Below, piece after piece: positions 1 to 8,775 of a stretch of 42,275 nt of DNA; within the stretch, counting starts at the first letter, position 1; every line of letters begins with the position of its first letter. Source of the stretch: Serratia quinivorans (GTDB lineage: Bacteria > Pseudomonadota > Gammaproteobacteria > Enterobacterales > Enterobacteriaceae); assembly GCF_946227985.1 (NCBI RefSeq), contig NZ_CAMKGL010000017.1, forward strand, positions 1 through 42,275. The letters run 5' to 3'. A model generated the notes under the pieces. It made no database searches. It was not told where the DNA came from and saw only the letters and a list, made by a program, of their open reading frames with translations. Made by a program: the position numbers and the translations under genes.

Positions 1-43
1 CGGCTTCAATTTTGAATTCTTCAGTGAAATTTTTGGCTGACAT
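1..43 (-). CDS. Transposase OrfA, IS3-type, 5' end only
   Basis: The minus strand opens with ATG at 43-41, giving MSAKNFTEEFKIEA before the window edge. This is the typical start of an IS3-family OrfA (short basic lead, then the FxxEFKxEA start of the helix-turn-helix domain). An AAGGAG ribosome site lies 7 bases upstream (50-55). The element therefore enters the window from the left in reverse orientation, and its end should lie within the next 100 bases or so; I could not fix the terminal repeat. Function by family: DNA-binding subunit of the transposase, normally joined to OrfB by frameshifting. Confidence 0.7.
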   Translation of the reverse strand, partial: MSAKNFTEEFKIEA

Positions 44-420
44 AAACACTCCTTCATTAAGCCTCTATTATGAGGCAAAAAAGTGTCTATAAAACCCGGG
101 TCTATTCAGTCCGCTGCTTGCACGGGAAGGTGACGGGCATATGCTGGTGTTGCACAGATAGATCAGTTGCTTTATGTCTATCTGCTTTATTTCCAGTTGG
201 TTACATCAACAGTTTTACAACATCATTAATTTATGTACTAGTTCTAGTTGATGTACTAATTAAAATCTTGACTAAAACACAACCAATAGATTGTGGGAGC
301 ATTGAACTATTTTTTTCATGAGAATGGCAAGCTTTGCTTTAGCCAGCCACTCCTCACCACTTCACCGAATTACATAGGACAACCGCGGCCACAACAAACC
401 CCACCGATACCAGAGAATCA
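44..420. other. Intergenic stretch, IS end and unassigned sequence
   Basis: The first part should contain the terminal repeat of the IS that starts at the left edge. The rest is AT-rich. A plus-strand 83-codon frame at 70-321 has no credible ribosome site or family features. I see no gene. Confidence 0.5.
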
Positions 421-1260
421 CGCCGACCTTTCCTCAACTATTGACAATATATATCCCCCATTGTGATGCTCCGGTTGCTTACACCAAAGCACGGCGCGAC
501 TTGGTTTCCTTCCCAATTTTCCTGGTCGCGTCACCCAATGGTGACCAAAGTCAATAATACTGTCCGTCCCGCAGGCGTTCACTATAAGGACTTTGGTTGC
601 CTCCCAACGGCAGCGCTTAGTGAGTTCATGCAGTTCTAACGCTGTGCCGCAGGGCCTGTGTGCACTGAGCGCTACCACCCAATGGAGGCACACACATGAC
701 GACCCCTTACGGTCGTCCGAAGAATCAGTGAAAACATTCAGTGTGCTGCTGCCAAATAATGGCGGTATCTAGGTTAACGTAACTCTTCGCGGAGTTCAGA
801 TATAAAAGCAACCAAGTGCTGCCCCCCCCCTACCAATGGTGACGTCTGGGCAAATTACTGGGTTCTTATCCGTCGCGCTCCAACTAGTTCCTGCAGCCCA
901 GACGTTGCCTACCCCATCAATACCAGCATCTGGATAACCTTCCGGGCTACAGTAATCAGTCGAGTATCTTACTGTATTCTTGGTGCTACGGCCCTCTATT
1001 GACAAAGAACATCCCCCATTTTTACTTTCCTGCTGCTTGCAAAAGCATGGTGCGGGATAGGCTTATGCCGTAGACGGTCCCGCACCACCCAATGGCTGCT
1101 CATTTCATCAGAGGGTACGGGGTATCTTTCCTTTTTTACCGACGTGCGGATACCTACCAGCCACCAACAATGGTGATCTTCAGCTTAACCAGCTAACGGG
1201 TGTTGGCACTTCTCGTGGGCTGAAGGTTGCAACCAAAGCCCCCAACTACCCCTTACATGC
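421..1260 (-). pseudogene. Decayed cluster of small cysteine-containing proteins
   Basis: Read on the minus strand, this region holds several short related DNA segments rather than one gene. A CCATTGGGTGG-like core recurs (near 533, 675, 833, 1088 and 1167). Segments around 440-490 and 1000-1050 are clear DNA homologues of each other: both carry a cysteine-containing stretch ending in an M/N-G-D/G motif, then a CxQ-stop or its out-of-frame equivalent. A third homologue lies at 15845-16260. Short frames such as PCFCKQQESKNGG are interrupted by stops and shifts, and a C9 run sits at 822-830. I read this as decayed tandem members of a family of small, perhaps secreted, Cys-containing proteins. 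I do not recognise the family. Confidence 0.4.
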
Positions 1261-1336
1261 AGAAACAGTGTCTCAATTGACACCCTTTCCCTCCCATCCA
1301 TAGCCTTAAACTTTCCCATTGATTAAGAAAAATAAA

Positions 1337-1453
1337 ATGAACGACAAAACAATGTTATATGCAGCACTCATTCTTTTATTTATTTCCATATGCTCACTTT
1401 ACAATCATCACAAGCAATCAAAAAAAAGAAAACTTAACATCAAGCACAAGTAA
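1337..1453 (+). CDS. Possible 38-residue single-pass membrane protein
   Basis: ATG at 1337 opens 38 codons to TAA at 1451. The product has a polar start (MNDKTM), one hydrophobic segment (about residues 7-21, LYAALILLFISICSL) and a strongly basic tail (KQSKKRKLNIKHK). This build is common in small membrane proteins and in type I toxin-like peptides. The ribosome site is weak (AAGAAA) and there is no homology I can name. A second tiny hydrophobic frame follows at 1621, and similar-sized ones occur at 16435 and 17566. It may be real or chance in AT-rich DNA. Confidence 0.35.
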   Translation: MNDKTMLYAALILLFISICSLYNHHKQSKKRKLNIKHK

Positions 1454-1620
1454 CAATTTTGACGCGGATTCTTACTTCAGCGCATCACAAATTAAATTAT
1501 GCTTCGTACTGATGATAATGGCATGTCTGTCTCATCACTTCATAGCGTTCAGACTACTGGCATTAGCAACTCAAGCGCTGGAGAGTCACGTTTCTAACGC
1601 TATTTTCTTGGTTGGCACAT

Positions 1621-1716
1621 ATGTTTTGGAAAATCACTCTCTTCTGCTGGCTAGGTTTTAACACTATAGCCATCATCGCAATTTGTGTTGGTTATTATCG
1701 TTCATGCAAGCCCTGA
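1621..1716 (+). CDS. Possible 31-residue membrane peptide
   Basis: ATG at 1621 opens 31 codons to TGA at 1714. The product is almost entirely hydrophobic with aromatic residues near both ends (MFWKITLFCWLGF, then TIAIIAICVGYY) and a short basic tail (RSCKP). There is no good ribosome site. The reason to list it is position: directly after it comes a sequence (about 1702-1780) that also follows another small membrane ORF at 16435-16542, so the pairing recurs. Function unknown. Confidence 0.35.
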   Translation: MFWKITLFCWLGFNTIAIIAICVGYYRSCKP

Positions 1717-1780
1717 CCTACTCCGGTTTATCCGGCCACGAATATCCGGCGATCGGTATCAACCCGGCTCAGCAGTACGC
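1702..1780 (+). repeat. Dispersed repeat, copy 1 (partner 16548-16625)
   Basis: The stretch starting CTACTCCGGTTTATCC and ending CGGCTCAGCAGTACGC aligns with 16548-16625 (CTACTCCGGCTTATCC to CGGCTCAGCAGTATG). Both copies are on the plus strand just after a tiny membrane-protein ORF. This copy is cut at 1781 by the IS3-family element. It could be an eroded coding segment (one frame reads TYSGLSGHEYPAIG) or a non-coding element. Confidence 0.6.
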
Positions 1781-1860
1781 TGACCCTGACCCAAAATCCT
1801 GCTCCATTCAGAAACAGAATTCCGGCATGATAATGACTCCCCTGAACGGAGGATGTGCCG

Positions 1861-2127
1861 ATGAAAAAGTCACGATTCACCGAAGAGCAGATTGTTTTTG
1901 CCCTGAAGCAGGCTGAACTGGGTACGTCAGTGCCGGACGTCTGTCGCAAGCTGGGCATTTCGGATGCCACTTTCTATACGTGGCGTAAAAAATACGGCGG
2001 CATTTCTCCTTCGGAGCTGAAGCATATGCGGCAACTGGAAGAGGAAAATCTGCGGCTGAAGAGGCTGGTTGCCGATCTGAGCCTCGACAAGGCGATGCTG
2101 CAGGACGTGCTGGCAAAAAAGAGCTGA
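1861..2127 (+). CDS. IS3-family transposase OrfA
   Basis: About 88 residues from ATG 1861 (a GTG at 1855 is also in frame), with GGAGG just upstream. The N-terminal helix-turn-helix (KKSRFTEEQIVFALKQAELG, then VCRKLGISDATFYTWRKKYGG) binds the IS ends. The C-terminal part is a leucine-zipper-like helix (LKHMRQLEEENLRLKRL) used for multimerisation. Near the 3' end lies A6G (2115-2121), the classical IS3 slippery sequence, where a -1 shift would join this frame to orfB. The frame itself is intact, but orfB downstream is broken, so no full transposase is expected. Confidence 0.9.
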   Translation: MKKSRFTEEQIVFALKQAELGTSVPDVCRKLGISDATFYTWRKKYGGISPSELKHMRQLEEENLRLKRLVADLSLDKAMLQDVLAKKS

Positions 2128-2949
2128 CGCTGGCACGCCTGCGCGAATGGGTCAGGGATTTGCAGTCCGCTACGGTGCCAGTGAGAGACAGGTCTGTTTT
2201 GCGCTGCAGGTCTGCCGCAGCTCGTTTCGATATCGTTCTGTGGCCGCCGACGACAGCGCACTGCGGCTACGCATCCGTGAGATAACCGAAACCCGGGTTC
2301 ATTACGGGTACCGCCGGGTACACGTGATGCTCAGGCGGGAAGGCTGGCGCGATAACCACAAAAGAATCTACCACCTCTACTGTGATCAGGGTCTGTCGCT
2401 GCGCCTCAATCGACCCAGCGCCGACAACCGCAGCCTCAGGGTCTGTATCCGAATCACGTCTGGGGTATGGATTTTGTCTCTGATGCGTTGTTTGACGGGC
2501 GACGACTGCGCCTGCTGACGGTTATCGACCTGTACACCCGCGAATGCCTGGGGACCTGCGTGGGACAGAATTTGCGTTCAACAGAAGTGGCAGAAATGCT
2601 GAACAGCATAGCGCTCAGACGCCCTTTACCTCAGTTGCTGAAAACCGATAATGGTTCTGAATTTGCAGGGAAAATGCTGGACAGATGGGTGTACGAAAGA
2701 GGCATCAGAATCGACTTCTCACGCCCGGGAACACCGACGGACAATGCGACGGTGGAGTCCTTCAACGGCAGGTTACGGCAAGAATGTCTGAACGAGAACT
2801 GGTTTATGTCTTTGGAGGATGCACGGTGCAAAATCGAGGCCTGGCGCATACACTATAATCAGAGGCGTCCCCATTCTGCGCTGGGCTGGATGACCCCGTC
2901 AGAATTTGCTGAGAAGTCTGCCGGTTGCCAGAATACACAACCAACATGA
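2121..2949 (+). pseudogene. IS3-family transposase OrfB, two frameshifts
   Basis: Three frames together spell one OrfB. The -1 frame after the A6G slip gives KELTLARLREWVRDLQS up to about 2165. A second frame covers RYGASERQVCFALQVCRSSFRYRS to LRLNRP at about 2414. A third frame from there gives QRRQPQ, PNHVWGMDFVSD and the rest to 2949. The integrase DDE triad is present: D in WGMDFVSD, D in KTDNGSEF, E in NATVESFNG, with the family's C-terminal HYNQRRPHSALG. The second break is consistent with loss of one base near 2414. It is a dead transposase as written. Confidence 0.85.
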
Positions 2950-3022
2950 AGCCGGTTATTCCTGATTATGACTGGATCATATTCGGGGTCAGGGTCATCT
3001 TCACAGACTGAAAAGCTATGTT

Positions 3023-3097
<75 letters not shown>

Positions 3098-3102
3098 ATT
3101 TC

Positions 3103-3179
3103 TGGTGCCGACTACCGGAAGCAAACTTGTGACCTCCTGATTACAAGTCAGTTGCTCTACCTGCTGTAGTTAAGTCGGC
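3103..3179 (-). pseudogene. tRNA-Thr (TGT), apparently degenerate
   Basis: The minus strand aligns with E. coli thrU: GCCGACTT at the 5' end, anticodon region CTGACTTGTAATCAG, and GTAGTCGGCACCA at the 3' end. However, the D arm has an extra base and its stem is disrupted (AACTACAGCAGG), and the T loop reads TTTGCTT in place of TTCGATT, losing the invariant C56 and A58. Extra mismatches affect the T stem. I therefore read it as a tRNA gene that has lost standard elbow contacts. A tRNA-scoring program might still report it with a low score. Confidence 0.7.
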
Positions 3180-3181
3180 TT

Positions 3182-3251
3182 TGGTCCGCCATCGATGCTT
3201 TGAACCCCGAGCCTGCTTAAATGCACGTACTTCCCATTAAGCTAATGGCGA
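3182..3251 (-). pseudogene. tRNA-like relic, identity unresolved
   Basis: About 70 bases on the minus strand fold partly like a tRNA. The acceptor stem is TCGCCAT/ATGGCGG (first pair T-G), followed by ACCA. The D stem is GCTT/AAGT with a short GGG-containing loop. The anticodon stem is imperfect, with a six-base loop ATTTAA, one short of normal. The T arm (GGTTCAAAGC) has lost its pairing partner strand. A TTT anticodon (Lys) is possible if one loop base was deleted, but this is only inference. It lies exactly between the degenerate tRNA-Thr and the 10-bp tandem repeat. Confidence 0.45.
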
Positions 3252-3360
3252 CTTGCTGGCCCTTGCTGGCCCTTGCTGGCCCTTGCTGGCCCTTGCTGGC
3301 CCTTGCTGGCCCTTGCTGGCCCTTGCTGGCCCTTGCTGGCCCTTGCTGGCCCTTGCTGGA
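3252..3360. repeat. 10-bp tandem repeat grown from a tRNA 3' end
   Basis: Ten-base units CCTTGCTGGC (plus strand) run without spacers: nine perfect copies at 3261-3350, with one altered copy at each end (3251 ACTTGCTGGC, 3351 CCTTGCTGGA). On the minus strand the unit is GCCAGCAAGG, the junction of the 3' T-stem strand (CCAGC) with the 3' acceptor strand (AAGGGCC) of the tRNA-Ile at 3347-3420, whose own 3' end forms the first unit. The array thus looks like slippage that duplicated the tRNA tail about ten times. It is not a CRISPR: there are no spacers and the units are too short. Confidence 0.95.
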
Positions 3361-3420
3361 CTTGAACCAGCGACCTGGCGATTATGAGTCGCTCGCTCTG
3401 ACCAACTGAGCTAAAGGGCC
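3347..3420 (-). tRNA. tRNA-Ile2 (CAT, lysidine type), CCA replaced by GCA
   Basis: The minus strand runs from GGCCCTTTAGCTCAG to CCAGCAAGGGCCA and closely follows E. coli ileX, the tRNA-Ile whose CAU anticodon is converted to lysidine-AU by TilS so that it reads AUA. The acceptor stem GGCCCTT/AAGGGCC, D arm, anticodon loop CTCATAA and T arm GCTGG-TTCAAGT-CCAGC are all present; one anticodon-stem pair is A-C. The discriminator A is followed by GCA rather than CCA, then by the tandem repeat. Enterobacterial tRNA genes normally encode CCA, so maturation would need trimming and CCA addition. Confidence 0.85.
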
Positions 3421-4127
3421 TGTGATAAAATGAATGGTACGAACGTGAAATTATTGCTGGCAACCTCTAATTAATGACTCGTTACAATATCGCATTAATT
3501 CGCCCCCTCCCCTGAAGCAGAAACTCCCACCAAAGCGATTTTTCTATGATTCGTACAGGATAAGTTCCCGGGTAACGGCAGCAACACCGATACGTTCCGC
3601 AAGCTTCGTTGACGAATTCAACCGTGTGTTGTTTACGGGGATTCTGTACTAACTTTTTGGTTATGTTGAAAAAAGTTGTTCGCGTTACATTCAGAGGTCA
3701 ATTAATCGGTGTTTTTTAGGTTTCCTTGTAAAGGGAATACCGTGCTAAACAGACATATAATCAGCATGGGAAATTTAATAAAAACTTATCCAAACTCCTA
3801 ATTTTGAAAAAAAACATTGACGCGAGTAACAACCATTGTTCGAATAGTATTGTAGGCAGAAGTTAGCACCTCCAGTGAACAGAGCAGCTAATCCAGCCCC
3901 TGGAGAGATAGGTTAATCAACTGTGGTATTTGCATGGATAAGATAGGTGGCTTAGCTTTTTGGTCATGTACTCAATAATTTCATTATAGAGTGAAACATT
4001 ATGACCATTGCTAAAACCTAAATTAATGTTGCCAAGAACACGTTGTCTGTTCATGGTATAGACTACAACAGAAAACTGTTAGAATTTATTTATATTAAAT
4101 TCGCCTTAATTATATAGGATAAAATTC
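3421..4127. other. AT-rich intergenic stretch, no gene seen
   Basis: About 700 bases between the tRNA cluster and the SGNH gene. The part next to the tRNA must hold the tRNA promoter; a TTGCCA with TACCAT 18 bases on (minus strand, near 3465 and 3440) is the best but weak candidate. The remainder has no frame with a convincing ribosome site or family signature. Confidence 0.4.
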
Positions 4128-5923
4128 ATGGATATTAATGGAAATGCAGCATGGGGTCCTAATGATGCTCCGGTTTTTATTGTTTTAGGGCAATCAAATA
4201 GCTATGGACATAACACTTTATTATCAGCCAGTGAACAGATCCCCCCCCAGGATTAACTAATGTCTTTACACTATCCCAATATGATGTTTATAGTATTAAT
4301 TTTCCCTCAATTCGCTGGGAGAGATTAACAACTTTAGGTGACGCAAATATAGGTACGCCAGCAGGCTCTAGTCTGGGAAATCAAAATAATCCAGTTAATG
4401 CTGCTAACAGCCTTGCTGCTTTGTGGCAAAATCACATGACTACCGGAAATGCCCTGTCTTTGCCTGACCTTTATGTTATTTTAATGGGATGGGGTTCTCA
4501 GGGAATGTATCAGGGAACAACGGGCGATAACAGATGGTCACCTGACAGAAATAAATTGGATGTTGAGTCACTTTATCCTCGGGCATTAAGAACATTACGA
4601 ATGGCAATGGATTCATTGCGGACCTTGGGAAAAAACCCCAGGATAATTGCCATACAGTGGAATCAATGGGAATCAGAAACACTGAATGCACCGGCAGCAA
4701 TGGCAAGTACCATGAATTTTAATAGAATAGTAGCTGGTATTAATGATGCTTTAGGGAATAACGATATCTTCTGGCGTTTTTTCTATCCGTTATCGGAAAT
4801 CTATAATACAGAAAATACTAATATGGTTATTCAATCACTGGAATCTATTGTAGCGACAGACCCTACTCGTCGGGAATTCATAGACCCTCGTAATGCTGAT
4901 CACTATAATGGTGTTGCACCAAACTTTGGTATATTTGGACCTGATAATGTTCATTACAATGCGACAACTCAAAAATGGTTTGCCGAGTTAGAATGGGAGC
5001 GAATTTATTCAGGCTATAAAGGTGTTCCTTTATCCACCGTTCCCTATAGAATAGACCAGTATTGGCTAAACAACCGAGTTTATGAATCATGTTGCTCTGC
5101 TACCGAATGGTACCCTAATCGCTCCTCGTCTGGTATTTGGCTGGATTCGGGTAACACTCAAAGTGGTTTGATATTTTTTGACTCACTCGGTTTTACAAAT
5201 GCATGGAAAGTTACTGAAGATAATGGGAAAAAAACATTTAAAGCAGTTGCTTTATCTGGCGGTTCTCCTGGTAACTGTATGGCAATGGCCACTACGAGTG
5301 CGACCGATGGTAAATATGGCTATTTTGAAATGGATTTGTTCTGTTCCCCATGCCCTGAAATCACTATTTGTGCAAGAGCACAAGTATCATCCGGAACCAC
5401 GTATTGCTCTATTGGTTACGGATACATTGCAATTCAATTAAGTGCTGCATATAACGGTAAACCACAATATATGCCTCCAAATATATCTGTAGGGAAAACT
5501 TTATCTGAGGCAACTCCTTATTTGAGCATTTGGAATTTATCAGTTCCACTTAGTATTAAAAGTATTAATTTTAATGAAACGCCATTCGATGGGATCTATA
5601 AAAACACCCCAATATTCAGCACCTCTTATACTGGTGCGAATCTTCTTGCTGGCTGGCCTAAAAATACTTGGTCTCGATGGCGTATTGGTTTACTTCCTGA
5701 AAATAATGGCACGGTGAGTGTCGAGTGGTATGATACAACTGAGAATAAATGGAAGGTAGCTGTACAGCAGCAAAATATGAATTCATCTTTAAATTCGAAT
5801 AACACCTTAACAGGACAGTTCTCTATTTTATCTGGTATGTCTTCTACCGCCAAAAATATTGATCAGCAAAACTCCATTTATAATCAAATATTTAAAGATA
5901 TTTCATTTATTTCATTGGATTAA
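4128..5923 (+). pseudogene. SGNH/sialate O-acetylesterase-like protein, frameshifted at a C8 tract
   Basis: ATG 4128 follows TAGGAT. The first 42 codons include PVFIVLGQSNSYG, the GQSN block with the nucleophilic serine of the SASA/SGNH hydrolase family. A run of eight C (4241-4248) then sends the frame into TAA at 4254. With one more C, or two fewer, the frame continues as PPPGLTNVFTLSQYD and on to 5923, about 598 residues in all. The matching catalytic Asp/His block is FGPDNVHYN, near codon 284 of the intact reading. The last 200 or so residues are beta-rich and could be a carbohydrate-binding or lectin-like domain. There is no signal peptide. Family role: removal of acetyl groups from sugars. 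The tract could be a phase-variation switch, decay, or a sequencing error. Confidence 0.75.
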
Positions 5924-5940
5924 TGAGTTATAAAAATAAA

Positions 5941-5958
5941 CTGTTATCGCGATAACAG
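5941..5958. promoter_or_regulatory. Perfect 18-bp palindrome, possible operator
   Basis: CTGTTATCGCGATAACAG is its own reverse complement over 18 bases, with no spacer. It lies 18 bases after the stop of the SGNH gene. There is no T run after it, so it is a poor intrinsic terminator; a spacer-less dyad is more like a protein-binding site. The following 150 bases contain a decayed frame (REIIDELDPGPT) of unknown origin before the next IS. Confidence 0.5.
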
Positions 5959-6128
5959 AGCAAGGAAATTAAAATTTTAGGGGGTTGAGGCAGATGACGG
6001 TTCAAAACTGGTCAGTAATGTGTCGCGGGAAATTATTGATGAACTTGACCCTGGCCCAACATGAGTTCAGCGCTAAACTGGAAATCGCCGTCTTTCTGAT
6101 CACTTCCCAATATCGGTGCCAAGATAAA

Positions 6129-6957
6129 TCAGAGATCCGGGTCTGTTTGCAGGCTTCGGATAAATTCTGCTGGAGTCTGGTTATTTAACGAGGAATGTGG
6201 CTGGTACTGGTTATATTCCTTCCGCCAGTGCTCGATTTTCTCCTGAGCATCTTCCATTGGCAGGAATCCGTGCACGTTCAGATATTCATCACGCAGGCTG
6301 CCATTAAATGACTCAACCAGGGCGTTATCTGTGGGCTTCCTGGGGCGTGAGAAGTCCATCGTTATACGGTTTTCATATGCCCAGCGATCTCCAGCGTTTT
6401 CGAGATAAATTCACTGCCGTTGTCCGTCTGTAGCCACTGTGGTACAAGCTGCTGTGTCTGCCTGATCCGTTCCATCACGGCGATCGCACCGCGAAGTCCC
6501 TGGCCTACCACGATCGCCACGCATTCACGACTAAAATTATCGACTACAGTCAGAGCCCGGGTCCGGCGTCCGTTGAACAGATTATCAGCAACCAAATCCA
6601 TGCTCCAGCACTGATCCACAGCGGTCACAGCCGGGCGGATACGTCAGTGCCTGGCTGTCACGTGACGCCTCGGGCGTTTTGACCGCAGGTTCAGCCATTC
6701 CAGACAGTAAATCCGATGTGTTTTCTTGTGGTTAACCAGCCAGCCCTCGCGACGCAGCATGATATGGATCCGCTGCACACCATAGCGAATGCGGGTTTCT
6801 GCAATCTCCCGTATCCGCTGCGTGAGGGCCCGGTCATCGCGGCAGCTGCAGTAGTTGTAGACAGCTCAGCTCTGCATCATCAACCGGCCCCCCCTGCGAA
6901 CCCCGATGCGGTACGCCGTCAGCAGGTATTCGACCGCCTCGCGTTTCTACACCAGCC
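6129..6957 (-). pseudogene. IS3-family transposase OrfB relic
   Basis: Two open segments cover the integrase core. Codons at 6628-6362 give QCWSMDLVADNLFNGRRTRALTVVDNFSRE and LQTDNGSEFISKTLE. After a shift, codons at 6359-6129 give MDFSRPRKPTDNALVESFNG and the typical end KEYNQYQPHSSLNNQTPAEF. The DDE residues are visible: D in SMDLVAD, D in QTDNGSEF, E in ALVESFNG. The part upstream of 6628 is more eroded and is spread over several frames. It is non-functional as written. Confidence 0.8.
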
Positions 6958-7224
6958 TCCGAACTTTTTTCGGATGACGTCCTGCAGCATTTCCTTGTCC
7001 AGACTGAGATCGGCGACCAGCCGTTTGAGGCGGTGATTCTCTTCCGCCGACTGGCGCAGCCGACGCAGTTCTGTCACGCCCATGCTGCCAAACTTCTACT
7101 TCCTGTTGTAAAACGTGACCTCAGAAATCCCCATCTTTCTGCGCACTTCCTCCACCCGAGTGCCGGTTTCGGCCTGTTTAAGGACAAAGGCTGTCTGTTC
7201 TTCGGTATAATGGGTCTTTTTCAT
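6957..7224 (-). pseudogene. IS3-family transposase OrfA with internal stop
   Basis: From ATG 7224 the frame reads MKKTHYTEEQTAFVLKQAE and VRRKMGISEVTFYN, the OrfA helix-turn-helix. It then meets a TAG where the family has the conserved Trp or Lys before KFG. In the same frame it resumes as KFGSMGVTELRRLRQ and ends with the LVADLSLDKEMLQDV helix. One nonsense change therefore inactivates it. Confidence 0.82.
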
Positions 7225-7341
7225 GGTTGATATGCCTCCCAGTGAGATGAAAGAAAGACCGGATACTTCACTTTAGCCTGGCACTGTTTTCAGGGAGAAG
7301 ATCAGGCACGGCTGTGTACGTAGCGTAATTATATGACTTAT

Positions 7342-8736
7342 TTATTGTAGTCGAATATCTTTATTAATATAACCACCAACACTTGCTCTTAATGTTCCGG
7401 AAGGTGTTATGCCATTGCCTGGATTACGAGTTCCAGTTGTGACTATGTTTACATTTCCATTGTTATCGGAAAATACAGGGTTGTTGCTTGTAATATGCAA
7501 GGACCCTACAATACTTAAGTCAACTTGTTGATTATACAATGGTTTTCCTTTACTATTTGTTAAGTTCAACACTGTATCACACCTGTAGCTTATTTTTGTT
7601 GTAGCTGAACATAAAGATGATACTAATTTAATATTTGCCACAATATTGTCATCAGCCAAGGATATGGACAGATTATTATCAATGTATCGGTTTACGAGTT
7701 GCTCTTTTTTCGCAGGAACTCCATTAATTGTAATTAATCCTTTCGACAATGCTGCATTAAACTGTATATCATTACCTATATTATCTATTATAAATACACC
7801 ATTATTTATTCCATTTATAGTAATAAAGTCAATCATTCCTTCAGAGTATGCAATTGACGAGTCTGAAAAATCAAAAAATGATTGCCCTTCACTTCGTGGT
7901 GAGAAGTGTATTTCCGCTCTCCCATTAGAAATAGAAAATACAGTATTCGTTATTTGAATAATATCGTAAGAATCAGCATAAAATGAAATTACCGCAGCAT
8001 CTTCCGCAACTGCTAACAACCCATTAAATAGTGTGTCCCTGCTTTTAAAATTAAAGTGTGAATTGTCTTTTGCATATATTAAAAGGCTTTCACATACATC
8101 CTCAGAAAATAAAACCGTGTTTGCTTGCATGTTGGAAATTGATTGTTCTGAAAGACAAATCTTATTATTATTGTTTTTTATATTAAATGTATCAATGATA
8201 TTGATGTGCAAATTCGAATTTTCTTTTAAGTCTAAGTCAACATTACCTAAAAAATTTAACTTCCCTGTTGGTGTTATGTTTAAATTACAGGCAGAAAATA
8301 GATTGAATTTAATATTCTCCATGCTGATGTTGGCATGTCCCATTATGCAAAATTCATCATAAATTTTAATATTTACCGTATTATACGTCGAGTTTCTTAT
8401 TATAGACGGGTTGATATTAGTTGAGCTATTACCAATTGTTACATCAGGAATATGTGAACCTTCATGCGTATTTATAATGAAGAAAAGCTTACCATTTTCT
8501 ATTGTAATTAAATCAATGCCATCTTTATAATAAGTTTCCGGCCATTGTAATGCGAATGGTTGTTTTAGATAAGTGACTTCCGCTCTTAGAACAAGTGTAT
8601 TTCCGGGCGAATTCATTATAAAAGAAGAATCATTCCCTTTATTAAATCCTGTATATCCACCAACAACCCCTTGGCTTTCATAAGAATCATCAAAGATTAC
8701 ATCTGAATTTATAGACCAATCGAAATATTTTTTCAT
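7342..8736 (-). CDS. Large beta-rich protein of unknown function with Ig-like C-terminus
   Basis: An intact 464-residue frame. ATG 8736 has AAGGGTGA ideally placed upstream. The DNA is very AT-rich compared with the later parts of the window, which suggests foreign origin. No signal peptide or membrane segment is seen. The middle is rich in Asn, Ile, Ser and Phe with short alternating strands, as in beta-solenoid or adhesin-like proteins. The last 75 residues (from VLNLTNSKGKPLYNQQVDLSI to GYINKDIRLQ) resemble a bacterial Ig-like (Big_1/invasin type) domain by spacing of the SDNNGNV and GTLRASV motifs. It lies 39 bases after the frameshifted gene at 8776-10015, on the same strand, so the two form an operon. 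I do not recognise the family. Confidence 0.7.
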   Translation of the reverse strand: MKKYFDWSINSDVIFDDSYESQGVVGGYTGFNKGNDSSFIMNSPGNTLVLRAEVTYLKQPFALQWPETYYKDGIDLITIENGKLFFIINTHEGSHIPDVTIGNSSTNINPSIIRNSTYNTVNIKIYDEFCIMGHANISMENIKFNLFSACNLNITPTGKLNFLGNVDLDLKENSNLHINIIDTFNIKNNNNKICLSEQSISNMQANTVLFSEDVCESLLIYAKDNSHFNFKSRDTLFNGLLAVAEDAAVISFYADSYDIIQITNTVFSISNGRAEIHFSPRSEGQSFFDFSDSSIAYSEGMIDFITINGINNGVFIIDNIGNDIQFNAALSKGLITINGVPAKKEQLVNRYIDNNLSISLADDNIVANIKLVSSLCSATTKISYRCDTVLNLTNSKGKPLYNQQVDLSIVGSLHITSNNPVFSDNNGNVNIVTTGTRNPGNGITPSGTLRASVGGYINKDIRLQ

Positions 8737-8775
8737 TTAATTTCACCCTTGAATTGTTTAATTTATGACATCGAA

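Larger units (their letters stand above)
1781..2997 (+). mobile_element. IS3-family element (IS407-like), 1217 bp, inactivated
   Basis: The left end begins TGACCCTGACCC at 1781. The right end, read inward from 2997 on the minus strand, begins with the same TGACCCTGACCC, so both terminal repeats are visible. Inside are orfA and a frameshifted orfB with the DDE integrase core. The length fits IS3 elements. The flanks (ACGC before, TCTT after) show no target duplication, so either one flank has rearranged or the insertion is old. The element separates a dispersed repeat on its left from the tRNA cluster on its right. Confidence 0.9.
6117..7283 (-). mobile_element. IS3-family element, degenerate, 1.17 kb
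   Basis: Both ends are recognisable. Reading inward, the left end begins TGCCAAGATAAATCAG and the right end (minus strand) begins TGCCAGGCTAAAGTG; both then reach a conserved ATCCGG. Length and gene layout (orfA at 7224 downward, orfB after it) fit IS3. Both genes carry stops or shifts, so it cannot move on its own. I see no matching target duplication in the flanks. It sits between the SGNH gene and the two-gene unknown operon. Confidence 0.8.

Noticed and set aside
418..693. 91-codon minus-strand frame as an intact gene
   Set aside because: The frame does not match that of its DNA homologues at 1000-1050 and 16100-16170; the similarity crosses frames, as expected for decay.
3252..3360. CRISPR array
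   Set aside because: Units are 10 bases with no spacers, and the unit is explained by the adjacent tRNA-Ile 3' end.
3221..3463. Repeat-encoded proteins on both strands (Pro/Leu/Ala- or Gln/Gly-rich)
   Set aside because: These frames exist only because the 10-bp array and the tRNA have no stops in those phases; there is no start signal or family.
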